A stretch of DNA of 64,000 bases, from contig JACEFZ010017895.1 of the NCBI GenBank assembly GCA_014155875.1, forward strand, positions 86,001-150,000, in the 5' to 3' direction. Position numbers and translations under genes: made by a program. Shown here in pieces: positions 51,305 through 63,933 of the stretch. The stretch comes from Cepaea nemoralis (Eukaryota > Mollusca > Gastropoda > Stylommatophora > Helicidae). The notes under the pieces were generated by a model. The model did no database searches. It was not told the DNA's origin and saw only the letters and a program-made list of their open reading frames with translations. Each line of letters starts with the position of its first letter. Position 1 is the first letter of the stretch.

Positions 51305-52563
51305 AAAGAGCAACATGGGATGTTGAGGAGAGAGTTACCGCCATGGAATATTGTTGTGTCTGGGCGTCTGGAGAAGGAAGTTTTTTAAGTAAATAATAAT
51401 AAGAAACGCAACAGCTGAAAGCCCGCCCAGGGGTAGTTGTTGTGGGTTCTCAGTGTATTTCTGTTTAAAAAGGAGATCGATTTCTCAGGCCAGCTCAAAA
51501 AGGTTTGATTGATAAACTTATTTTTTTGAAAGACTGATGTTTTTATCTGATTAATAGTATGAAATAACTCGAGCACTGACCAACGCTAATTGTATAATGA
51601 GATCAAGTAATGCCGTTTTGCATCAAAATTAGTACACAAGTGTCAGAATGAACTCGCTGATTACATGTTACAACTTGTGAAGTCTCGAGGTACCAGAAAT
51701 GATTTGATTTCAACAGAACGATAACCTGCTCCAAATAAAACTCCAAGTAAAAAAAAGAATGGTGAAAATTATGAGTTTTAACTCATTGGACTGTTGAAGG
51801 TGAAGTCAAGGTTATATTGCAAATTACATAGTTATTGAGTCGAGATCCTCAATATTCTCTACAGTTACTTCACTTAAATGAAAGCATTGATGAAAATTAT
51901 CTCAAGTCAAAATTTGGTATGCTCAGTTTAAACTGACAGTTGTTGAAATGCCACGTAACAAATAAGGGAGTGGATAGCGTCAGGTTTAAATCCAATTATT
52001 CTCGACTTGATCATTTTTACGCTGAAACATGTGAAAAGGCCAGATATGCTGTTGGAAAGTGAGTTTGCTGAAACCGTGAGCAGTTGTCGGTTGAATAAGC
52101 GTGAAGGTGACCTTGCTTGACGGAGATTAAAGTCCAACGCTTACAGTACAGTCAATAGACCAAGCAATCAAGCAGTCTTAGATTGATCGAGCATTATATC
52201 GAGCACAATCAGCGACAGGAAAACTATAGAAAACTGACTTCGACTTCGATTGAATTAGGAAATCCAGAAGTTTTTTGTGTGTTCTGATCCTTTCAACGGT
52301 GTCGATTAGAGTCCTTTTTTTTGGTCATGGTATCAGGATCAATTGAAAATTTCTGCGTCAGGATTTCATTTAAATTCTTTTATCAGGATTCGTGATTACA
52401 ACGGAAAATTTTCTTCGTCAGGATCTTCGATTGGAGTCTTTAGTTAGTATAGTTAGATAATAGGTAATATTAGAGTAATTAGTTGAACAGATTGTGTATT
52501 TGAAATTAATATTGTTTGAAATATTTTGTATATTGCTTGATAATTTCCATTATAGATTTTAGG
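51305..52563 (+). other. Leader of the pol-less element
   Basis: About 1.25 kb without a convincing frame. Three TCAGGAT-containing stretches (52,333-52,425: ATCAGGATCAATTGAAAATT, GTCAGGATTTCATT, ATCAGGATTCGTGATT) look like internal repeats. Confidence 0.5.
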
Positions 52564-53724
52564 ATGGAACCCCAAGATTTTTCACAGGTACTGACTGGAG
52601 TTGCTGGGGCAATATCAAGGTTGGATAGTGTGAATAGTAGAACAAATAGAAATTTTCGAGAAATGCAAAGAAGACGTGGAGTTAATCAAACTAGCGCAGA
52701 AATTATGACACTGGTAAGAAATTATAGAAGACAACGTAGTCGAGGTATCCAATCGAATGGCCAGTATGATACCATTACGCCAAGGCTACGTCAAAGCTCA
52801 ACCTGCTTTAGAAAACAACCGCTTTATAACAACGACAGAAACTGTCACAGATGGAATGTAAGCGACGTGACGAGAACACGAAGGTATGAAGAGAGACAAC
52901 ATGGCAAGCCAGAGGAAAATAGTTGGCAGAGACAGAATTTTTATAAGAAAAGATGGAACTGGAACTGGCCATCTAATAGTGAGGAGCAGAAAACATTACG
53001 AAATCAATGGTTTGAAATCAGAAGATTGAGATATGCACTCGCAAAGTCAAACAAAGGAGAAGATCAGCATCAGACTAATAGAACCTTAGCTGATGATCGA
53101 CAGGTATTTTCAATTTTTAGGGGTAGACAGGAAAGAGAGACACAGACGCAGATGATTGAAGTGGTAGAACGGAACACACAGACACAAGTTGATACAGTAG
53201 GAAAGAGAAACACCGTTGCATTAAAGAGAGACACAGGTACAGAAGTTAGACAACCCAAGACAGAAGACAGCAGAAAGAAAATTAGAAAGAGTGTTAGGGC
53301 TAGAAATGGAAAAACTTTGCTCAGGTATAATCATGGATCTGGAACCGAGGAATCTTATGAATCAGAATTTTCAGACCTCACAGATTTTGATATAGAATGT
53401 ACACCAGACAGAGATTTAAAAGGAATGATTAGGAACGATCCTGACTTGAGGCGAGATGTTTCCTCGTGCGGTATGCTTGGTGGTAGACAAGCAGGCAAAT
53501 GTTTAAGTAGTGACACTTCGGAACAAGATAACAGTATATATGGCGGAAAAGTAGCAAAAGCCAGGAGACGAATTCCAAGGATGGGAGCAAATGATACTTT
53601 TAAAAAGAAAGTTGTTTATCTATTGGAAAGTAGAACACAAAAACAACAAAAGACTGAAGCAGCGGTGGACAAAACTAGAAGTCTCATGAAGGCATTAAGA
53701 CCATGGTTATATGGAAATAACTAA
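52564..53724 (+). CDS. ORF1 of the pol-less LTR element, unknown basic protein (386 aa)
   Basis: The ATG at 52,564 follows TTTTAGG; an in-frame upstream ATG at 52,516 would add 16 hydrophobic residues and is less likely. The protein begins MEPQDFSQVLTGVAGAISRL. It is rich in Arg, Asn and Gln, with an aromatic patch KKRWNWNWP (about residue 135). Repeated TQTQ-type motifs follow (ETQTQMIEVVERNTQTQVD, about residues 195-215). The acidic stretch ESEFSDLTDFDIE is followed by a basic C-terminus ending SLMKALRPWLYGNN. It has no CCHC knuckle, protease or RT motif. By position it could serve as a gag-like, nucleic-acid-binding protein, but that is inference. The frame is intact. Confidence 0.72.
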   Translation: MEPQDFSQVLTGVAGAISRLDSVNSRTNRNFREMQRRRGVNQTSAEIMTLVRNYRRQRSRGIQSNGQYDTITPRLRQSSTCFRKQPLYNNDRNCHRWNVSDVTRTRRYEERQHGKPEENSWQRQNFYKKRWNWNWPSNSEEQKTLRNQWFEIRRLRYALAKSNKGEDQHQTNRTLADDRQVFSIFRGRQERETQTQMIEVVERNTQTQVDTVGKRNTVALKRDTGTEVRQPKTEDSRKKIRKSVRARNGKTLLRYNHGSGTEESYESEFSDLTDFDIECTPDRDLKGMIRNDPDLRRDVSSCGMLGGRQAGKCLSSDTSEQDNSIYGGKVAKARRRIPRMGANDTFKKKVVYLLESRTQKQQKTEAAVDKTRSLMKALRPWLYGNN

Positions 53725-53739
53725 TACGTGCAGGTTTGA

Positions 53740-54321
53740 ATATTTAGTAATAATAATTATTGTTCCGAAGAAATATTGTCAGGTGGACAGATTGTCAGAC
53801 AATCGGTATATCCTATACCTATAGAGAATGGGAAACAAGTGACAACAGCATCTACTACAGCTGAACAAGAAGAAACGGTACCAAAAACAGTCATGACAGA
53901 GGAAAATAACATGTATGACGATTATATTAGTGAAGAATCAGACAAGGAAAAAATAGAACCTCCATTTATGAATACAAGACAGGCAGTAAAAAGAAAGTTG
54001 GATAGACAGAAAGAAAAAGAAATTAAGAGGCAAAGGAAACTTAGAGTGAATTCTTCAAGTGGTGAAGATATGCCGCTATTTGAAAATGTGTTGAGACGGC
54101 AAGACAGGAAAATTAGATTGGATTTAGAAAGGAAGAAATTAGCGGTTGCTAGTAATGGATATACAGATGGGGAACAAGAGATGGATGAAAAGTCAGAAAC
54201 TGATGAAGAAGCTGATATGAAAGAAGATAGCTCTCCTCGGGAGGATAGCGACATTGATGTAGATATTGCACTTATCGAAAAAAATTTGAAGTTATTAAGA
54301 AAATGGAGAGGAGGTAGATAA
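53740..54321 (+). CDS. ORF2 of the pol-less LTR element, unknown charged protein
   Basis: This frame is open from 53,740 to the stop at 54,319-54,321 and lies in the same frame as ORF1, separated by TAA (53,722) and TGA (53,737). The first ATG is at 53,893 (MTEENNMYDDYISEESDKEK), giving about 142 codons. It may otherwise be reached by readthrough or splicing. Content: bipartite basic KRKLDRQKEKEIKRQRKLR, then LFENVLRRQDRKIRLDLERK. A strongly acidic segment (EMDEKSETDEEADMKEDSS) follows, and the end is IALIEKNLKLLRKWRGGR. The basic cluster could be a nuclear localisation signal. I know no family. Confidence 0.62.
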   Translation: MFSNNNYCSEEILSGGQIVRQSVYPIPIENGKQVTTASTTAEQEETVPKTVMTEENNMYDDYISEESDKEKIEPPFMNTRQAVKRKLDRQKEKEIKRQRKLRVNSSSGEDMPLFENVLRRQDRKIRLDLERKKLAVASNGYTDGEQEMDEKSETDEEADMKEDSSPREDSDIDVDIALIEKNLKLLRKWRGGR

Positions 54322-55528
54322 ATACCGTGGTAGAATATTCTGCAGATGGCAGATAGAAGAAGAAGTTAGACACGATATTTTTGTGTTTACAAAGAAGGTA
54401 GTTGGTAAATAACTTAAGCAAGAGTTGTTGGGAGGAATACACATAAGACTTATTGGTATATGTTTTATGATCAGGTTGGTTTTTAAGTTATATATGTTTA
54501 ATTTGATTAATGTGTGGGGATAAAAATGATGTCAAAGAATGAGGGGATTGATATGGTTTAGTCAATTGTTTGAACTTCAATTGCGCTTTATGAAATGAAT
54601 AAGTTAACTTAGCTGCTTATGTTTACAAAACTTTGGTTTTATTGAGTTAACCTGAGTGTGTTTAAATGATTAATAGTTTGACGTTCAGTTAGAAGAAATA
54701 TGAAGTGTTGTTTTTTTTGGAAACAGATGACTTAAAGTAGTTGAGTCGTTTGCAATGTAAATGATTGGGTTAAAAATAGGAGCTGGGTTGAACAGCGTTT
54801 AATGGGAGAATATGGGGGGAATGCCAGGTTGAGTTTTGGCATTTAAATAAATAGATGTTGGAAGAAGAAGACTGTACTTAACAGTATACTAATAATTTGG
54901 AGTTTTTTTTTGAAGGAATGGTAAACTTGAACTTGACGAGGTGAATAATACAAAAGCTGGTAGTTTTGGATTAACATATTTTTTTGATAATAACAATTAT
55001 TATTGACGGAAACTGAAGATAAATTTTGAAACTTTATTTTTATAAAGTTTTGAGAATGTATGGGAAGAGAAAGGTGATTACTTCTTACTTTTTTCCTTAC
55101 TTTTATTATTTTAGGTGCGCACCTACCAAATCGAACTACTCAATCTAACTATTTTTTCTGTCTATCCTAGAATAGTGAGAATGTGAGAATGTGAATAAGG
55201 GAGAATTAAAGGATAAGGGGAATATCTTCAGTTTTGTCAATCATAATTTAGATGGTTTAAATTTTAAAAGCGGTTCGCTTATGGAGAGTTTTGTAGGGAG
55301 TTTTCTAGAGAACTTTATATAGAGTTTTGTAGCGAGTTTTCTGGAGAACTTTATAACGTCTTTTGTAGAGAGTTTCGGTATTCTTGTCTCTGGTTAGCAA
55401 TTGGCTATGATGAGATAGGAGAATGAGAATTGAGTTAAGAATTATATGGAATTGTTGTTATTGTATAGAGATGTAGAGTTAAGGGGTTAAGAGTTGGGGT
55501 TGAGATTTTTTCAAGGAAAAATTCTCCT
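54322..55528 (+). other. 3' interior of the pol-less element, non-coding
   Basis: About 1.2 kb, T- and G-rich, with no long frame. GAGTTTTGTAG(G/C)GAGTTTTC motifs repeat at 55,288-55,375 (AGAGTTTTGTAGGGAG, AGAGTTTTGTAGCGAG, CTTTTGTAGAGAG). Confidence 0.6.
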
Positions 55529-55529
55529 T

Positions 55530-55544
55530 GAAGAAGGGGAGGTA
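55530..55544 (+). promoter_or_regulatory. Polypurine tract of the pol-less element
   Basis: GAAGAAGGGGAGG ends three bases before the 3' LTR start at 55,546, the expected plus-strand priming site. Confidence 0.8.
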
Positions 55545-55545
55545 T

Positions 55546-55856
55546 TGTAACAGTAAAGGGAGTAGTTTAGGAGTAAAGAGTTAAGGAATGCTGCGCATTC
55601 CTTGACTAGTGGGAAAACCATAGCTAGTGAACGTGTGTGCACGAATGAAGAAGTGTATCTAGGCTGGGACACACGTCACTTGGGGGTCAGCTAGCAAGAT
55701 GGTAGGAAAACATGTAAACATCGGGATTTGAACCTACCATCATTATGCGGTAGTTGAACGATTCGACTAATAAAGAATGTTCTAAACAACGGAGACTTGT
55801 GTCCTATACGATCACGTGCCTTCTAACCTGTGTGTAACACCTCTACACTGTAATAC
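55546..55856 (+). repeat. 3' LTR of the pol-less element (311 bp)
   Basis: Identical by eye to 50,969-51,279. It runs straight into a C-run and the CCCACA minisatellite. Confidence 0.95.
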
Positions 55857-57170
55857 CCCCCCCCCCACACACACACATCTCCCTAACTACCCATACATCC
55901 CCAATCCACTCACACATACACACACACACCCCACCACCCTACACATACATCATCCACCCACCCATACATGCCTTAACCCAATCCCCCAATACACAATCCC
56001 CCACCCGCACATCACATACATCCCCTACCACGCAATATTCCCAACCCACGCACCGCACACACACATATCCCTCACCAACACATCCCACACCCACATACCA
56101 CCACACATCCCCACCTACACACCACACACATATCCCCCACCCACATACCACACAATAGTCCCACCCACACCCACACAGATACCCTTACCCATCCACCCTA
56201 CATAACCCCACCCACACACCACAAAAATCCCCCATCCACACACACATACCTCACCCACACAATATCCCTAACCAACACACCACACACCTCTTCCCACCCA
56301 CACACGCATTCCCTACCCGTCCACCAACACACACTCACTCACGCACACATCCTCCACTACGCACCCACACACCCCCACCCACCCACCCCCAACCAAACAT
56401 CTCTCGATCACAATACCCTTACCCACACTTATCCTCCACCCACTCACGCATCCCACCCCGACACATGCACATCCCTCACCCACCTACACATCCCTAAGCC
56501 ACTAACACACCCCCACCCACACATTCCCCATCCACGCACACAACTCCCACCCACACACGCCCACATACTTCCCCCAACCACCACACATCCCCTACTCACC
56601 CACACATATACCCCACCCATACACACATTTCCCGCACCCATCACACACATCCCCCACACCACACACTATCCCCCACCCACACACATATCCTCACCCATAC
56701 CACCACACCCCCACCCACACACCATGCACACATCCCCCACCAACACACCGCACACATATCTCAAACCCACACACCATACACTTCTCCCCACCCACCCTTG
56801 CATCCCCAATCCACCCAACACAATCCCCTACCCACACAACCCCGCCACCCACACATAATTCCTCAAACCACCCACACATCTCCACCCACATAAACTTACA
56901 CACACCCCACACCCATCCCATACATATATCCTCCACCCATACACACATCCCCCACACCCATTCCCACATCCATTCCCACACCCCTACTTTCACCCCCACA
57001 CATCCATCCACACATCCCACCACACCCACAAATATCACTACCCACAAAAACCCACACACCCCAACCCATCCAAACGCATACCCCCACCCACACATCCCCC
57101 ACCCACACATATACCCACACTCACACACATCCTTCACACACACTCACACCTCCTCACATCTAGACACATG
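55857..57170. repeat. Minisatellite of CCCACCCACACA type (right block)
   Basis: About 1.3 kb of irregular C/A-rich repeats, with words such as CCCACCCACACA, CACACATCCC and ACATACCAC. Strong strand asymmetry (almost no G on the plus strand) keeps several frames open; these are not genes. Confidence 0.92.
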
Positions 57171-57375
57171 CAAAATGTCTCACGTTAGCATTGAAACTAG
57201 TATGAAGCAAACTCCCACACTTTACTCACACACATACACTGACAATTGTCATGAGCAGTCTCATAAAATGTTAAACATGGAGAAAATGTGTACATAAAAA
57301 GTATGTGACGTAAACATAGTGATGCTCCCACACACAGAGATACACACAGAGAAGGCACACACACATACACACACA

Positions 57376-57407
<32 letters not shown>

Positions 57408-57605
57408 TTCACTCTCATGCTCACTCATTCTGTCTCTCATTCACACTCACTGACTCTCTCACTCAAACTACAGTAATGTACATAAGTTTATATTATACAT
57501 GATAAAATCAAATGGTATTTAACTGATAATATGACAGATGAGAATACACAAACATACGGATTCGCGTGTTACATAACATGCGTGTTACATGACATGCATC
57601 TGCTC

Positions 57606-57660
<55 letters not shown>

Positions 57661-57981
57661 CTTTCATATACACACACTCACACGCATGCGCGCGCTCTCA
57701 CACACACACACACATACTATCACATCAACTCTCGCACTGTCTCACTCATCACACACAATCCTTCACACACACACTCACTCTCTCAATCACACTCTCTCAC
57801 ACATACACATACGCATGAACGCATGCACGCACGCACGCACACAATCCCTCACTCACTCTCACACATACACGTACGAATGCATGCACTGACACCTTCCCCT
57901 ACCATTTCTCGCTCAATCACTCTCTCCACACACACGCACGCACACACACATTCACTCTCTCACTCTCTCTGACACCCACTT

Positions 57982-58078
<97 letters not shown>

Positions 58079-58159
58079 CCTACACGCACACACATATATA
58101 GTGAACAATTATAGTTAAACAGTTATAATGAACGATTATAATGAACAATTAAAATGAAC
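57171..58159. repeat. CA- and CT-type microsatellites with short unique spacers
   Basis: CA repeats lie at about 57,355-57,408, CT at about 57,607-57,655, CACACT/CTCACA-rich sequence at 57,660-57,965, and CT again at about 57,980-58,075. The spacer at 57,175-57,350 and the short one near 57,480-57,600 hold nothing recognisable. Confidence 0.9.
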
Positions 58160-59440
<1,281 letters not shown>

Positions 59441-62290
59441 GACAGAGACGTTAAAATTAGCAACTTGGAACGTTAGGACGTTAAATAAACAACGACGGAA
59501 CATTAGAGAACATAAAACAAGAAATTGAAAGGGAAAAAATTAATATTTTAGGTATGTGCGAAACGAGATGGACAGGAGCAGGCATCAAGATAGAGGAAGA
59601 TTTCAAGATTATTTATTCTGGAGGTGAAGATCGTCATAGAGGAGTGGCAATTATTTTGGACTGGAAAACAGCTAAATCTGTTCAAGGATATATGGCCGTG
59701 TCGGATAGAGTTCTACTAGTTAAATTAAGTGGCAGACCTTTTAGCATAAATATTATTCAGTATATGCCCCAACAGGAGAATCCAGTGAAGATAGTGTAGA
59801 AGAATTTTATAATGACATAGAGTCTGCCTTAAAGAAATGTAAAAATTCAGAAATAAACATCATAATAGGGGACTTCAATGCAAAAGTAGGAAATCAAGGG
59901 GATATACACACAGTAGGAAACTATGGTTTAGGAGAGAGACATGAAAGAGGATACAGACTCGAAGAGTGGGCAAAGAACAGGAAATGATAGTAGGAAACAC
60001 CTGTTTCAAGCAACACCCTAGAAGATTATGGACATGGAGGAGTCCTGATAGCAGGATTAGAAACCAGATTGACTATATTCTGATTAGCAGAAGATTTAGA
60101 AACGCATTAACACAAGCAAAAACAGTTCTCAGTGCTGATTGTTATAGTGACCACAGATTACTCACAGGAACATTGAGGATAAAGTTGAAGAAAGTCAAGT
60201 ATATAACAGGAAACACTAAATATGACTTGTGTACATTGAGTAATGACAAGGAAATACAAAACAAATTCAACATAGAAGTACAGAACAGATTTGAAATTTT
60301 GTCTGATCTAGAGATCCTATTCCAGGATGTGGATGATCAATGGGAAACGTTGAAGAATTCAATCAATGTGGCTGCAGAAACAACTATTCCAAAATTAAAG
60401 AAGGTGGGTCGTAAGAAATGGATGACTGAAGACATTTTACACCTCATGGAAACAAGAAGACTCAACAAAAATAATTCTGTCAAATATGAAGAAATTCACA
60501 GACAAGTCAGAATATTATGTAAGGAGGCAAAAGAAGCATGGCTTGGGGAAAAGTACTTAGAAATTGAAAACCAACACAACAGTCAAAATATCAAATTAGT
60601 GCACAAAAGAATTCAGGAACTTACTAATAAAAGAACAAGTACATCAACAGGGTGTCTAAAAACTGAAGATGGCAAAATCATTAATAGAAAAAGACCAGAT
60701 TCTACATGTATGGACAGATTATGTGAAACACCTTTATGATGATAACAGAGACGAACAGTATGATATTAGATTTAATAATGAAGGACCGCCAATTTTGGAG
60801 ATGGAGGTTCGAAATGTTCTTAAGCATATGAAAGCTGGCAAGGCCCCCGGTGCAGATAACATCACAACATAAATGATTAAAGCTTTAGAAGAATTTGGAC
60901 TAGAGCAAGTCACCAGACTGATGAACACATTATATGATACTGGAGATATACCTCCTGAATTATGTAACTCTGTATTTATTGCAATCCCAAAGAAATCAGG
61001 AACCTTGGAATGTGATCAACATAGAACAATTAGTATAATGAGTCACATCACAAAGATTTTGCTAAGAATTATCATGCAAAGAGTGAGGAAGAAGATACAA
61101 CCTGAAATAGGGGAAGAACAATGTGGGTTTGTAGAAGGAAAGGGTACAGTAAATGCTGTGTATATGCTGCGAACAGTTATTGAACGTGCTATAGAAGTAA
61201 ACAAGGATATTACATCTTTGCTTTATTGACTATACAAAGGCTTTTGATAGAGTTAGACATGTCAACATGGTGGATATGCTTGCAGATCTACAAATTGATG
61301 GGAAAGACATTAGACTTATAAAAAACATATATTGGAAACAACAAGCTGCAATAAGGATTGATAATGAAGTGGGACAGTATCAGCAATTAAGAGAGGTGTT
61401 AGGCAGGGATGTGTGATGTCTCCAGATCTTTTTTCCCTATACAGTGAAAATATTTTCAGAAATGTAGAGGATATAAATGGAATCAGCATTGGAGGACGAA
61501 ACATCAATAACGTTAGATATGCAGATGATACAGTATTAATTGCAGACAATGCGCAGGACCTGCAACAATTAGTAGATGCGGTTGTTGTACACAGTGAGCA
61601 ACTGGGGTTAGAATTAAATTGTAAAAAGACTCAGGTTATGGTCGTCACTAGGAAGGAAGAAGTGCCACAATGTAATATACAAGTAAATGGAAATATTCTT
61701 CAACAAGTGAATCGGTACAATTATCTTGGAACAGTCATAACATCTGATGGGAGATGCCTTGAAGAGATTAGAACAAGAATCGCCATGGCGAAAGTAGCCT
61801 TTAGCAAGATGAAAAACATTCTGACCAATAAAAAGATGTCAATTGAAACGAGAAAAAGAGTGTTGAGGGGATACATAGAGCCTGTTCTTTTGTATGGATG
61901 TGAAACTTGGACAATGAGCAGTCAAGCTGAAAAGCATCTGATGGCTGCAGAAATGTGGTTTCTGAGGAAAATGCAAAGAATACCATGGACAGACAGAAAA
62001 ACCAATGACCAAGTACTACAGGAGACAAATGAACATCGTAAACTGATTAGAGAAATTAGACGTAGACAAGTCAAAATTTTTGGACATGTTATGAGAAGAA
62101 ATGGATTGGAGAACTTAGTGACAACTGGCAAGATCGAAGGGAACAGACCAAGAGAAAGACCGAGAGGAAAATACCTGGATGGCTTGGCCACATGGCATGG
62201 ACGAGACAGGAACACTGAGCTGATCCACGACACTGGTGATCGAGTGAAATGGCGAGTCATGACCGCCCACGCTTTCCGGCATGGCACATG

Positions 62291-62291
<1 letters not shown>
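59441..62291 (+). pseudogene. RTE-A LINE, nearly full-length ORF2 (endonuclease, RT, C-terminal domain)
   Basis: Domains run in order: KLATWNVRTLN (about 59,455), GMCETRWTGAG, IIYSGGE and GVAIILDW. Then GDFNAKVG (about 59,870), RNQIDYILISRRFRN, and SADCYSDHRLL with an intact SDH. RT: PELCNSVFIAIPKKSGTLEC, EEQCGFVEGKGTVNAVYMLR, FIDYTKAFDRV (about 61,225, shifted frame), VMSPDLFSLYSE and RYADDTVLIADNA (about 61,515). The C-terminus is YNYLGTVITSDGR, LLYGCETWTMSS and PWTDRKTNDQVL, ending FRHGT-stop. Lesions are few: frameshifts near 59,490, 59,775, 60,710, 61,225 and 61,385 and a TAA at 60,870. A TA-repeat tail follows the stop. This is the best reference copy of the family in the window. Confidence 0.92.

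Positions 62292-62351
<60 letters not shown>
62292..62351. repeat. (TA)n tract
   Basis: TA repeats lie between the LINE stop codon and the X terminus. They may be the LINE tail, the X flank or both. Confidence 0.9.
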
Positions 62352-62352
<1 letters not shown>

Positions 62353-62588
62353 TAGCTGACCCGGCCCGGCTTCGCCCAGGCCCTGGCGGGGATCTATCTA
62401 TCTATCTGTCTGTCTGTGTGCTTGTCTGTCTGTCTGTCTGTCTGTTTCTGTCTGTCTGTCTGTCTGTCTGACCCGGCCCGGCTTCGCCCAGTTCCTGGTG
62501 GGGAGCATCTCATTTAATTCATATTCGTGTGCGTGCGTGCGTGCCTGCCTGCCTGCCTGCCTGCCAGCCTGCCTGCCTGTCTGTCTGT

Positions 62589-62625
<37 letters not shown>

Positions 62626-62643
62626 TGTCTGTCTGTCTGTCTA

Positions 62644-62702
<59 letters not shown>

Positions 62703-63852
62703 TCTCTTTCACACCCACAACATTGAATGAAATGTTGGGAAAACCTGATGTTGACCGCACACGCGGTCAACTATTGTTGCACATTTTTTTTTTAAAATAT
62801 AATCATTAATTGTATACAAAAACAATGTTCTTTTAGTATTTTAACAGGCGTGCTGCGTGTATGGTATTTGTGTAGGTCTGTGTAACAGTGCGTTTGAACA
62901 TCAAATGACATATTTACATAGTATGCATAAAGTATGAACCAAAAACAAAATTAACTTTAGAACGTCCTTCCATACACCATGTGTTCTCTTTCACACCCAC
63001 AAAATTGAATGAAATGTTGGGAAACCCTGATGTTGACCGCACACGCGGCCAACTATTGTTGCACATTTAAAAAAAAATATAAACGTTAATTGTATACAAA
63101 AACAATGTCTTTTTAAAATAAAAATAAAGCATATACATTTTATACAAATGTGACTTTTGTACTGACCTTCTCCCGGCCAAGAGAATGGAAAAAAAAAATC
63201 CTTCGTACCTGTAAACACCAAGGTTTGAAGGATATCCAAGATATGCTGGGTTGACTGCGGCGTAATTCAAAGGATATTCAAAAGTTTCTCTCCCAAAAAA
63301 GTACAGAAATACAATATTCACGTATCTAAAATAAATCCATTATTTTTAATGAAAACTTTTTTATCACCTTGTTTATAACGGACATGACGGTAGAGAACTT
63401 CTGTAAACATACAAAAGATGAGTTAGAAAATTTTCACGTATTTAAAATAGATGCATCATTTTTATGAAAACTTTGAAAATGCCTTAAAGATTTTATCATT
63501 ATATTATAACGCATATGCCTATAGATAACTGTAGATAAACATTTTATAAAACTTTCAGAAAAATACAACAATTATTTAAATTACATAATATAGCAATGTT
63601 ACTAAAAGTAATGTCCCTTTATATAACTTTACTTAAGTTAAGTCCCCTTGCAATATGTTAATTATAATTTAATTAAAAAATAAAATTTTATTACGTACAT
63701 AACTGTTTGTAGACTAACAAAATATGCCAGTTGGCTGCACGGGAATGAGAAGAACATCTGTAGAAAATTCTATCTCAATCGGATGGACCGTTCAGGAACG
63801 CATAAAGGACATACACACACAGACACAAACATTCTATTTTATATATATACTA
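62352..63852 (-). mobile_element. X element, complete inverted copy (1.5 kb)
   Basis: Read on the minus strand from 63,852: a TA/TG-rich head, CGGTCCATCCGATTGAGATA (about 63,795-63,776) and an AT-rich body homologous to 49,140-49,480. Next come a SINE-1-like piece (63,285-63,235) and a 130-base direct duplication (62,984-63,112 and 62,702-62,832, spaced 282 bases). CAGA/CAGG arrays (62,700-62,535) and the right arm follow, twice (about 62,530-62,470 and 62,395-62,352), ending GGGTCAGCTAGT. No open frame with a domain. Confidence 0.78.
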
Positions 63853-63898
63853 GATGACCCGGCCCGGCTTCGCCCAGGCCCTGGCTGGGATCTATCTA

Positions 63899-63933
<35 letters not shown>

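Larger units (their letters stand above)
50969..55856 (+). mobile_element. Non-autonomous LTR retrotransposon with identical LTRs, two unfamiliar ORFs and no pol
   Basis: Direct repeats of 311 bases bound a 4.27-kb interior. LTRs start TGTAACAG and end TGTAATAC(A). The flanks are C-rich on both sides (CCCC), compatible with a 4-base target duplication but not provable in this repeat. A candidate primer-binding site (51,289-51,304) and a polypurine tract (55,530-55,544) are in the right places. The interior encodes only ORF1 and ORF2; I see no protease, RT, RNase H or integrase motif in any frame. LTRs are identical by eye, so insertion is very recent, and the element must have been mobilised by another element's enzymes. 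Confidence 0.88.

Noticed and set aside
55816..57143. Long His/Pro/Thr-rich and Gly/Val/Trp-rich frames in the C/A satellite
   Set aside because: Strand asymmetry of the satellite removes stop codons; no coding signature.
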